Part shown: in pieces, positions 16,975 through 24,440 of the stretch | Layout: each line of letters opens with the position of its first letter | Numbering within the stretch: position 1 is the stretch's first letter | Assembly (NCBI GenBank): GCA_023389045.1 | Contig: JAEWEZ010000157.1 | Span: 1 to 31,515, forward strand | Direction of reading: 5' to 3' | From: Actinomycetes bacterium | GTDB taxonomy: Bacteria > Actinomycetota > Actinomycetes > Actinomycetales > Dermabacteraceae | DNA: 31,515 bases | Program-made: the position numbers and the translations under genes | The notes under the pieces: generated by a model | The model's database searches: none | The model's input: the letters and a program-made list of their open reading frames with translations, nothing else | What the model was told of the DNA's origin: nothing

Positions 16975-16980
16975 GACCGG

Positions 16981-18588
16981 GTGCACGAGACCAGGCAGAC
17001 CGCTTCCACCGGCGGCACCCGACGCGCCGCCACCGCCGGTGAAGATGCGCTCATCCGCGAGAACAGAGCCCTGCTCAACGTTTGTGACCTGTACGATCGC
17101 ACTGCCGCCTGGCTCATCGCCCTCATCCTGCTTGCCCTTGCCCTCACCCTGCGCCTGTGGGGGCTCGGCACCGTGCATGAGCTCATTTTTGATGAGACCT
17201 ACTACGTCAAGGACGCCTACACCCTGACCCAGAACGGGGTGGAAATGTCCTGGCCGGAGGACCCCAATCCCGCCTTCGAACGCGGTGAGGTGGATACCTA
17301 CCACCACCAGGACGGCGCCTATGTGGTCCATCCGAGCCTCGGCAAATGGCTGATCGGCCTGGGCATGATGGCGCTCGGCCCCGAGAGCGCCTGGGGATGG
17401 CGCATCTCGGTGGCGATCCTCGGCTCGCTCAGCGTGCCGATGCTCATGCTGATCACTCGCCGCTTGTTCCGCTCGACCATGGTTGGCGCAATCGCCGGGC
17501 TGCTTCTGGCGATCGACGGGATGCATATCGTGCAGTCCCGCACGAGCCTGCTGGACCTTCCCCTCATGTTTTTCGCCCTGGCCGGTTTCGGGGCGCTGCT
17601 GATCGACCGTGACCGCAGCCGCGAGATCCTCGCGGTGCAGGCGGCACGGCTGCAGGCTGCCGGTCAGGCACTTGATCTGCGCACGGGGCTTCGCCCCTGG
17701 AGGATCACGGCCGGAGTTCTGCTCGGTATGGCCTGCGCCGTTAAATGGTCGGGCCTGTATTTCCTCGCGGTCTTCGGAATCATGACGGTGCTGTGGGACT
17801 GGTGGGCCCGACGGCGCCTCGCCGAACCGCAGTGGGCTTCCCGGGGGCTTGTCCGCGAGGCCATCCCCGCTTTCCTGCAAACGGTGGGGACCGCCTTCCT
17901 CGTCTACATCGCCTCCTGGGCAGGCTGGTTCGCCTCCGATCTGGGGCATAAACGCCACTGGGCTTCCGAGGAAGGGCGTTCCAGCGGCATCGGCGCCATC
18001 GACGCGCTGCGTTCCCTCTGGGAGTACCACCGTGAGGCGTACACCTTCCATGTGGGCCTGAACTCGGAGCACACCTACCAGGCCAATCCACTGCTCTGGC
18101 CGCTCATGCTCCGCCCCACCAACTACTACTACCGCTCCTATGAGTTCGGGCAGAAAGACTGCCTCGTCGCCGAATGCTCCTCACACATCCTCGCGGTGGG
18201 CAACCCGCTGATCTGGTGGTTCGGCAGCCTCGCCGTGATCGCGGCGCTCATCCTCGGGCTCATCTGGCGTGATGGGCGTGCCCTCGCGGCGCTCACGGGA
18301 ATCATCGGCGGGTATCTGCCGTGGCTGATGTACATGGACCGGACCATCTTCACCTTCTATGCGGTGGTGTTCGAACCCTGGCTCATCATGTGCCTGGCCT
18401 GTGCATTCGGTCTCCTCATCGGCCCTTTGAGTGCCGACCGGGACCGCCGCCTGGCCGGGGCTCTCTTCGCCACCTCGCTGCTGACCCTCATCGTTCTGGT
18501 GTCTGCTTTCCTCTGGCCGATCTGGTCCGGGCAGGTCATCGACCACCAGCAGTGGCAGTGGCGTATGTGGCTTCCCGGCTGGACCTGA
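16981..18588 (+). CDS. pmt: Dolichyl-phosphate-mannose--protein mannosyltransferase (PMT family)
   Basis: Actinobacterial Pmt transfers mannose from polyprenyl-phosphate-mannose to Ser/Thr of exported proteins at the outer face of the membrane (O-mannosylation, as characterised in mycobacteria and corynebacteria). The 535-residue GT-C membrane protein starts at a leaderless GTG. After a cytoplasmic N-terminus and the first membrane helix comes the catalytic Asp-Glu of FDETYYVKDAYT (about residues 70-80), then HPSLGKWLIGLGM, multiple membrane helices (GMACAVKWSGLYFLAVFG among them), a loop with TNYYYRSYEFGQ and a final cluster of helices ending at W-L-P-G-W-T. It diverges from rsmI. malQ follows 80 nt later with its own promoter. 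Confidence 0.95.
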   Translation: MHETRQTASTGGTRRAATAGEDALIRENRALLNVCDLYDRTAAWLIALILLALALTLRLWGLGTVHELIFDETYYVKDAYTLTQNGVEMSWPEDPNPAFERGEVDTYHHQDGAYVVHPSLGKWLIGLGMMALGPESAWGWRISVAILGSLSVPMLMLITRRLFRSTMVGAIAGLLLAIDGMHIVQSRTSLLDLPLMFFALAGFGALLIDRDRSREILAVQAARLQAAGQALDLRTGLRPWRITAGVLLGMACAVKWSGLYFLAVFGIMTVLWDWWARRRLAEPQWASRGLVREAIPAFLQTVGTAFLVYIASWAGWFASDLGHKRHWASEEGRSSGIGAIDALRSLWEYHREAYTFHVGLNSEHTYQANPLLWPLMLRPTNYYYRSYEFGQKDCLVAECSSHILAVGNPLIWWFGSLAVIAALILGLIWRDGRALAALTGIIGGYLPWLMYMDRTIFTFYAVVFEPWLIMCLACAFGLLIGPLSADRDRRLAGALFATSLLTLIVLVSAFLWPIWSGQVIDHQQWQWRMWLPGWT

Positions 18589-18655
18589 TCGGCTCCCTGC
18601 CCATGCCGCGGGATGAAGGGGCCGATCGTGGTGCAGTGATCCCCGCTCGCCTGGC

Positions 18656-18661
18656 TAGGAT
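18656..18661 (+). promoter_or_regulatory. -10 box for leaderless malQ mRNA
   Basis: TAGGAT ends 7 nt before the malQ ATG at 18669. The spacer TGAGGGC also contains GAGGG, but it lies too close to the ATG for an ideal Shine-Dalgarno. Confidence 0.5.
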
Positions 18662-18668
18662 TGAGGGC

Positions 18669-20786
18669 ATGGCACTCGATCCCACCGCCCTGCGCGACCT
18701 TGCCCGCGATCTCGGTATCGGCACCGACTACTGGGGGTGGGACGGCACCCGCAAAGAGGTCTCCGACGCCACCCTGCTGACCGTCCTCGAATCCCTCGGC
18801 TCCCCCATTGCCAGCGATGAGGACATCACCCAGGCTCGCACTGAACTGGAGCGCGCCCCCTGGCGTCGCCCCCTCGAACCGATCACCGTGCTGCGCTGTG
18901 ATCGGGAAACGACGATCCCCGTGCATGTGGATCACGGCACTTCTGTGCAGGTGCGGGTGCGATTCGAGGATGGCACGGAGCGCCCCCTGGAGCAGGTCGA
19001 GGATTTCACCCCTCCCTTCGATCTGGAGGGCACCCTGCGCGGCCGCGCCCGCTTCCACCTGCCGACGGGGCTGCCGCTCGGCTGGCACCGGATCATCGCT
19101 GACACCAGCCACGGCCCGGTCGAATCCGATCTGGTGGTCACCCCGGCACGCCTGACCGTGCATGAACGCCTCGGTGCGCACCGCGCCTTTGGCCTGCAGG
19201 CCCAGCTGTACTCCGTGCGCTCCAAGCGCTCCTGGGGTGTGGGCGACCTCGCCGATATGCGTGATGTGGCTGCCATCAGCGGCCAGCGTCACGGGGCCGA
19301 CTTCCTGCTGGTCAATCCGCTGCACGCCTCCTACCCGACCACCCCCGTCGAACCCTCCCCGTACCTGCCGGTGACTCGCCGCTTCACCGCCCCGCTGTAC
19401 CTGCGGATCGAAGACGTTCCCGAGTACCGCGATCTTTCCGACATTGCCCGCCAGCGTCTCGAACTGCTGCAGGCCGGGGTCGCGTCCTGGAATGAACGGG
19501 CCGACCGGATCGAGCGCGATGACGTGCTCACCGCGAAACTCGCGGCACTGGAGGAGCTGTACGCGGTGCCGCTCACGGCGGGACGCCAAGCTCTGCTGGA
19601 CGCCTACCGTGCCCGCGAGGGCCAGGGCCTGGAGGACTTCGCACTGTGGTCGGCAATCGCCGAGAAACTGCGCGGCACCCAGGATGAACTGCTCGCGAAT
19701 CTCGATGACGCTGTGGTCGAGCAGGCCCGCACTGAACTCGCTGACCGCATCGACTTCCACGTGTGGGTCCAGTGGCTGCTGGATGAGCAGATGGGGGCCG
19801 CCCAGAATGCGGCGCTCGAGGCCGGGATGCGAATCGGCATCATGCACGACCTCGCAGTGGGCGTGGAGCAGGTCGGTTCGGATGCCTGGAGCCTGCGCCA
19901 TGTGCTCGCCTCGGGGGTGACCGTGGGCGCCCCGGCTGACCAGTACAACCAGCAGGGCCAGAACTGGCATCAGCCGCCGTGGCATCCGCAGCGTCTGCGC
20001 GATGCCTCCTACAAGCCGTGGCGCGACATGCTCCGCTCCCTCATGCGGCACGCGGGTGCGCTGCGGATCGACCATGTGCTCGGCCTATTCCGCCTGTGGT
20101 GGATCCCCGAGGGGAATACCGCTGCCGACGGCGCCTACGTGTTCTACGACCATGAGGCACTCGTCGGGATCCTGGCCCTCGAAGCGGAACGCTCCGGCAC
20201 CCTCGTGATCGGTGAGGACCTCGGCACTTTCGAGCCGTGGGTGCGTGACTACCTGGTGGATCGCGCCGTCATGGGCACCTCGATTCTGTGGTTCGAGTAC
20301 GACGAGGCGGGCCGTCCGCTCGCCCCCGAGAAGTACCGCACCCTGTGCCTCGCCTCGGTCAATACGCATGACCTGCCACCCACTGCGGGCTACCTGCAGG
20401 GCGATCACGTGCAGCTCCGTCACGAACTGGGGCTGCTTGAGCGTGATCTGGAAGAAGAGCAGGCAGCCGATAGGGAAAGCCGCGAGGAAGTGCTCGATGT
20501 TCTCCGCGCCGAGGGGCTCCTCGCTGAGGGCGCCTCGATCGAGGACACGATCATTGCGCTGCACCGGCATCTGGCACGCACTCCCTCGCTGCTGCTTGGG
20601 GTTTCCCTCGTGGACTGCGTGGGTGAGCGGCGCGTGCAGAATCAGCCCGGAACCGATGAGGAGTACGCGAACTGGCGCGTGCCGCTCGCGGATGAGGACG
20701 GGCAGGTGGTCATGGTGGATGACCTGGCGACCGATCCGCGCACCGAGCGGCTGCTAAGCGCCGTGCGGGAGGCTCTGGGCCGCTAA
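18669..20786 (+). CDS. malQ: 4-alpha-glucanotransferase (amylomaltase)
   Basis: MalQ transfers alpha-1,4-glucan segments between maltodextrins in glycogen/maltose metabolism. At 705 residues it is the long actinobacterial form with an N-terminal beta-rich extension (about 1-160; DYWGWDG, RPLEPITVLR) before the GH77 barrel. Active-site regions visible are the LYSVRSKRSWGVGDL substrate segment, the nucleophile Asp in LRIDHVLGLFRLWWIP, the acid/base Glu in VIGEDLGT and the conserved Asp in VNTHDLPPTAGYL. ATG 18669 is selected over longer in-frame starts because those run through the pmt coding region. A long inverted repeat (20808-20851) follows and separates it from convergent luxS. Confidence 0.96.
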   Translation: MALDPTALRDLARDLGIGTDYWGWDGTRKEVSDATLLTVLESLGSPIASDEDITQARTELERAPWRRPLEPITVLRCDRETTIPVHVDHGTSVQVRVRFEDGTERPLEQVEDFTPPFDLEGTLRGRARFHLPTGLPLGWHRIIADTSHGPVESDLVVTPARLTVHERLGAHRAFGLQAQLYSVRSKRSWGVGDLADMRDVAAISGQRHGADFLLVNPLHASYPTTPVEPSPYLPVTRRFTAPLYLRIEDVPEYRDLSDIARQRLELLQAGVASWNERADRIERDDVLTAKLAALEELYAVPLTAGRQALLDAYRAREGQGLEDFALWSAIAEKLRGTQDELLANLDDAVVEQARTELADRIDFHVWVQWLLDEQMGAAQNAALEAGMRIGIMHDLAVGVEQVGSDAWSLRHVLASGVTVGAPADQYNQQGQNWHQPPWHPQRLRDASYKPWRDMLRSLMRHAGALRIDHVLGLFRLWWIPEGNTAADGAYVFYDHEALVGILALEAERSGTLVIGEDLGTFEPWVRDYLVDRAVMGTSILWFEYDEAGRPLAPEKYRTLCLASVNTHDLPPTAGYLQGDHVQLRHELGLLERDLEEEQAADRESREEVLDVLRAEGLLAEGASIEDTIIALHRHLARTPSLLLGVSLVDCVGERRVQNQPGTDEEYANWRVPLADEDGQVVMVDDLATDPRTERLLSAVREALGR

Positions 20787-20807
20787 GGCCCGTCGGCCCT
20801 CGGATTC

Positions 20808-20851
20808 ACGAGCGCCCGTGACCTGCGAGATAGCACGTCACGGGCGCTCGT
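20808..20851. terminator. Bidirectional terminator between malQ and luxS
   Basis: A perfect 15-bp inverted repeat (20808-20822 against 20837-20851) around a 14-nt loop lies between the convergent malQ and luxS genes. There is no strong U-tract on either side. It could serve both transcripts. Confidence 0.7.
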
Positions 20852-20901
20852 CGTCTCTGGGGAACGTGGGGGCGGGCTGAAAATCCTCGGGGGCCGACGG
20901 G

Positions 20902-21390
20902 TCAGTGCGCCGGGGCGTCGCTCGCCTGCACGATCTCCCAATCCCCGCGGCGGTCCAGGAAGGCCTTCGCCGCGGCCTTCGCCCCCTCGAGGGTGTGGTG
21001 TGCTCCCCAGCCGCACTGCACCTCATTGGCGGCGGGCACTTCCGTGGCCGCGAGGATATCGCGCAGGGTCGCCTCCAGAACCGGGGCGAGATCGGCGGCC
21101 GTCAGATCCCCGAGCATGAGGGCGTAGAATCCGGTACGGCAGCCCATCGGCGACAGGTCGATCAGCTGCTCGGTGTGGTTGCGCATGTGCTCGGCCATCA
21201 TGTGCTCGAGGGAGTGCACGGCCTCCGAGTCGAGGTGGTCGATATTCGGCTGGGTGAAGCGGATATCGAACTTCGTGAGCACATCACCACCGGGCAGGGG
21301 CTTGCGGTCGGCGATGCGGATGTAGGGCGCGGCGACGGTGCGATGGTCGAGGTTGAAGCTCTCAACATTCATCCGGGGCGTGTCGGTCAC
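20902..21390 (-). CDS. luxS: S-ribosylhomocysteine lyase (AI-2 synthesis)
   Basis: LuxS splits S-ribosylhomocysteine into homocysteine and DPD, the precursor of the autoinducer AI-2, completing the activated-methyl cycle. The 162-residue protein retains the metal site (H59 and H63 in HSLEH, C126 in VQCGWGAHHTLEGA), the general base E62 and the catalytic C84 of PMGCRTGFY. The GTG at 21390 has GGAGG 8 nt upstream. It lies 63 nt downstream of a LysR-like gene on the same strand, possibly one transcript; no pfs/mtn gene is in the window. Confidence 0.97.
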   Translation of the reverse strand: MTDTPRMNVESFNLDHRTVAAPYIRIADRKPLPGGDVLTKFDIRFTQPNIDHLDSEAVHSLEHMMAEHMRNHTEQLIDLSPMGCRTGFYALMLGDLTAADLAPVLEATLRDILAATEVPAANEVQCGWGAHHTLEGAKAAAKAFLDRRGDWEIVQASDAPAH

Positions 21391-21453
21391 GGGGTGTCCT
21401 CCTTCGAGGCTGTGGGCGTTTATGGGCGTGAGGAAAGCACGTGGTGGTGTGCG

Positions 21454-21996
21454 TTAGCGGGAGGATCGCGGGGTGCGTCCACGAACCACGCCGACGAAGG
21501 TTTGGCGTAGGTCGTCATCGTCCTCGCGGGGCCAGACCAGGGCGATCTGCGTCGGTTCGGCATCGCGGATGGGTCGGGCGGTGCGGTCTTTATCGTGGTG
21601 CAGGCGGGCCAGGGACATGGGCACGCGTGTGAATCCGACGCCGGTTGCGGCGGTGGCGATGCGGTCTGCGGCATCGTCGGGGTGGCGGGCCGGGATTTCG
21701 GTTTCTTCGGCGAGGTCGTCCTCGGTGACTTCCTCGACGGCGCTCAACACATGGTCGCGGGAGATCACCACGACGGGGCGCTCCTCCCAGAGCAGCACGC
21801 GGTGCAGGCCGTCCTCCTGGATGGGGAGGCGCACAAAGCACATATCGACCTCGCCGCTATCCAGAGCCTCACGCTGCCGGGAGGAGGCAACAGCCACGAA
21901 CTCGAGGCGGGCGCCGCGATGCACGCCCTTCCAACGGCGTGCGAAACGGTCCGGTGCAACACCGGGGACGTAGCCGATTCGGAGGACGGGATCCAT
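21454..21996 (-). CDS. LysR-type substrate-binding domain protein without a DNA-binding domain
   Basis: The 180-residue protein resembles only the C-terminal effector-binding half of LysR regulators: LRIGYVPGVAPDRFARRW at the start, ALDSGEVDMCFVRLPI, VVVISRDHVLS, VGFTRVPMSLARLHHD and PTQIALVWP. The N-terminal winged-helix domain (about 60-90 residues) is absent. ATG 21996 has TAAGCT 7 nt upstream on the minus strand, so a leaderless start at this point is credible and the protein is probably complete rather than truncated. Stand-alone proteins of this type are known in actinobacteria, of unclear function. luxS lies 63 nt downstream. Confidence 0.8.
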   Translation of the reverse strand: MDPVLRIGYVPGVAPDRFARRWKGVHRGARLEFVAVASSRQREALDSGEVDMCFVRLPIQEDGLHRVLLWEERPVVVISRDHVLSAVEEVTEDDLAEETEIPARHPDDAADRIATAATGVGFTRVPMSLARLHHDKDRTARPIRDAEPTQIALVWPREDDDDLRQTFVGVVRGRTPRSSR

Positions 21997-22003
21997 GGGT
22001 CCC

Positions 22004-22009
22004 AGCTTA
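22004..22009 (-). promoter_or_regulatory. -10 box for leaderless LysR-like gene mRNA
   Basis: TAAGCT on the minus strand ends 7 nt before the ATG at 21996. It supports a start that excludes any upstream DNA-binding domain. Confidence 0.45.
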
Positions 22010-22053
22010 CGGGCCGCAGGCTGAGGGCGACGGGGCACGCCCCTCCGGGAGGG

Positions 22054-23002
22054 CTAGTTCTCCTGCGTGTGCACCGCCGGCGTAAGGCTGTACAACATGA
22101 CGCCCCAGCCGATGTTGATGCGCTTGGGTTCGCCTGCCCCCACCTGTGTGAGCAGATCGCGGATTTCCTGATCGGTGCGCAGATGCCCCCGGTCGAGAAC
22201 TCGGTGCAGCAGATCCGTTTCCAGGTCGTGCGCGTCAATGTCTTCGATCGCGAGCACGTCATCCATCACGCTCAGGTATCCCGTGGCGGGAAGGGCCTGC
22301 CACAGACGGGTCACGATCTGAAGCACCGACTCATCATTGGTCTGGGGCAGCTGCTGGATCAGCACCGCGTGGTCGGCGGCAGGCAGTGCCTGGGCATCCT
22401 GCGTGACGTACTCGAGTCCCGACACACTGCCATGGATCCGCTGCAGCACCGCGATCTCCTCGGCCGAGGCCAGCACAGTGGAGCGCAGGGCGGGCAGCAG
22501 GCGCCGCAGTTCACGATGCAGGGGAATCGCACCGTCACCGTGCAGCAACACATGCACGGGGTTCGATGGCGCCTGGGCCTTGGCGGTATCCGTCGGCCGG
22601 GGGCTCCAGGGGAAGGATGCAGCCACGGTCTGAGCGAAGTATTCGATGTCCAGTTCCGCATCCGCGATACGGCTCTCGAGCACGTGATCATCACGGTGCA
22701 AACGCTCCCGCAGCGCCGCGGCTACCGGCGCGAAGGTGTCGGCGTGCCCGGGTGCGAGCGCCCCGAGCAGGCTGAGTGCACCCGCAATCTCCTGCGCTGC
22801 CGGGGCAGCGCGGAGGTTGAGCTCCTCAGCGGTGTCTTCGTCGGCCAGTTCCTCGCCAAGTTCCGTCAGCGACCAGCGCGCCCCATCCTGCGCCCGAGGT
22901 CACATCGCACACGCGCAGCACTTCCAGTTCACGCACCGTAATCGGGTACATGACGCTGTCGCGCAGCGGTCCGCTCACCGGGGTGGAAGCCTCGCTCGTC
23001 AT
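22054..23002 (-). pseudogene. Frameshifted O-methyltransferase-like gene
   Basis: An ATG at 23002 (CAGGAG just upstream) opens a frame of about 35 sensible residues (PLRDSVMYPITVRELEVLRV), which then runs out of frame and stops. From about 22890 a second frame, one base off, continues sensibly (RWSLTELGEELADEDTAEEL) to the stop at 22054. Removing one base in the CCC at 22893-22895 joins them into a protein of about 315 residues. The layout resembles methyltransferases with an N-terminal winged-helix dimerisation domain; LWQALPATGYLSVMDDVL resembles the late Rossmann strand of that family, but a classical glycine-rich SAM motif is not obvious. The assignment is tentative. The gene lies beside the decayed siderophore locus and may have belonged to it. 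Confidence 0.6.
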
Positions 23003-23055
23003 CGGGTCTCCTGCTGGGTGGTTGAGGCTCGGGAGGTTTGGGGCTGTTGGGGAAG

Positions 23056-23091
23056 GCCAGAGCAGCCCGCGGTGGTCAGGGCTGCTCTGGC
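23056..23091 (-). terminator. Hairpin downstream of the ABC ATPase pseudogene
   Basis: A perfect 13-bp stem (23056-23068 against 23079-23091) with a 10-nt loop begins 3 nt after the stop of the ABC ATPase remnant. It has no U-tract. It is a probable relic terminator of the siderophore-uptake operon. Confidence 0.6.
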
Positions 23092-23094
23092 GCC

Positions 23095-23891
23095 TCAGGC
23101 TGTGTCGGAGCGCGGACGATTCACCGTCTGGGGTGCATCGTCCTCGCTCAGCGTCCCGTCGGACTCCCCTTCCTGCTCGTGCTCGGAAGGCTCATGACTC
23201 TCCCCCGCGATACCGATCGTTGCGGCTGCCGCCGTCGCCTCGGCGCGGAAGACGCCATCACGCGGGAAGACCGCCGGGGTGCCCGTCACCGGGTCCGGAA
23301 CGATCACGCAGGGAAGCCCGTAGGTGGATTCGACGAGTTCTGCGGTGAGCACATCGGCGGGGGCACCGGTCGCCACCACCTGGCCGTCCTTCATCACGAT
23401 CAGGTGCGTGGCAAAGCGCGCAGCCTGGTTCAGGTCGTGCAAAACAGCCACGACGGTGCGGCCCTGACGGTGCAGTCCCCGGAACAGCTCCAGCAGTTCG
23501 TACTGGTGCCTGATGTCAAGGAAGGTGGTCGGCTCATCCAGCAGCATCAGTTCCATCTGCTGGGCAAGGAGCATCGAAACCCACACGCGCTGGCGCTGCC
23601 CGCCGGAGAGTTCATCAACTTCCCGGCCCGACAGTTCCGCCACACCGGTTGCTTCCATGGCATCGACAACGGCCTGGCGGTCCTCCGCCGACCACTGCCG
23701 CAGCAGGCTCTGGTGCGGGAAGCGTCCGCGGGCCACCAGGTCTGCCACGCGGATCCCGTCGGGGCATGCGAGGTCTGCGGCAGCAGGCCCATGCGTTTGG
23801 CAACGTCACGTGCCCGCAGAGAGTGCACGTCTTTCCCGTCGAGCAGGATCGAACCCGACATCGGGGTGAGCACTCGCGAAATGGCTCGGGA
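23095..23891 (-). pseudogene. Siderophore ABC transporter ATPase (FepC/FecE type), truncated and frameshifted
   Basis: Two adjoining minus-strand frames together encode most of a ferric-siderophore importer ATPase. The upstream frame reads SRAISRVLTPMSGSILLDGK and then AKRMGLLPQTSHAP. The downstream frame reads RVADLVARGRFPHQ, the signature ELSGGQRQRVW, Walker B LMLLDEPTTFLD, the switch LHDLNQAARFATH and a C-terminal extension of about 60 charged residues. The change of frame lies in the G4 run at 23761-23764; one more base there would restore the reading PDGIRVADL. The first 40 residues or so, including Walker A, are missing, and a scrap of permease gene abuts instead. Without Walker A it cannot hydrolyse ATP, so it is a pseudogene even if the frameshift is a sequencing error. 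Confidence 0.88.
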
Positions 23892-23992
23892 TGAGGTTCC
23901 CCCAGGTGGAGCGGGTCAGAGTGCCCGCGGACCAGAACCCCACTGCGAGGGCATCGTCAATATTGGCGCGGGTGATCAGGTAGCAGTTCAGC
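23892..23992 (-). pseudogene. Internal fragment of a FecCD-type siderophore permease
   Basis: About 34 codons on the minus strand (LITRANIDDALAVGFW, then SAGTLTRSTWGNL) resemble the loop of FecCD permeases that carries the FW..GSL motif. It abuts the ATPase remnant directly, so the 3' part of the permease gene and the 5' part of the ATPase gene were lost in one internal deletion. On its other side it meets the AraC fragment on the opposite strand near 23990. The family call rests on a short stretch and on context. Confidence 0.5.
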
Positions 23993-24440
23993 GCTCGAAG
24001 ACCTCCTGCTCAGCCTGATCCAGCATGAGGGCGGAGTGCTCGACTCCGGTGTCAATATTTCCGCGCTCGTCGCGGAACATTTCCTGCGGCACGGTCAGAC
24101 CGCCACCCTGTGCACCCTCCCCCGCTCCTGGGAAGCACTGGCGGTGGCCCGGCATCTGCGGGAGAACCTGGAGGATCCCCGTCCCCTCCGGGAGATCGCG
24201 GCCCTGTTCTTCGCCTCCCCGCGCACCATCGAAAGGCAGTTCGTGGCCGAAACCGGGATGAGCGTGAACCGGTGGCGGCGCTGCACCCGTCTCGAAGCGG
24301 CCGCTGCCATGATCCGCTCGGGGCTGCCGATTGAAACGGTGGCGCCGCGGGTGGGTTACCGCGATGCCTCGGGGCTGCGCCGGGCCTTCAAAGCCGAGTA
24401 CGGTCTGCCGCCGAGTCAGTGTTGCCAAGGCGCGGCGTGA
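23993..24440 (+). pseudogene. AraC family regulator lacking its N-terminal domain
   Basis: The plus strand encodes an AraC/XylS DNA-binding domain: LREIAALFFASPRTIERQFV (first HTH) and IETVAPRVGYRDASGLRRAF (second HTH), preceded by about 50 residues of linker (LLLSLIQHEGGVLDSG). There is an in-frame TGA shortly upstream at about 23972, and the N-terminal sensor domain is missing where the permease scrap begins. The first ATG is at 24036. The end is also odd: after GLPPSQ the usual basic tail is replaced by CCQGAA, antisense to the end of fadD. AraC regulators commonly control siderophore uptake, so this is probably the former regulator of the neighbouring ABC remnants. It could still yield a DNA-binding fragment. 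Confidence 0.7.

Noticed and set aside
18357..20075. 572-codon open frame on the minus strand across pmt and malQ
   Set aside because: It is antisense to two firmly identified genes; long antisense frames are expected in GC-rich DNA, and the product is low-complexity with no recognisable domain.
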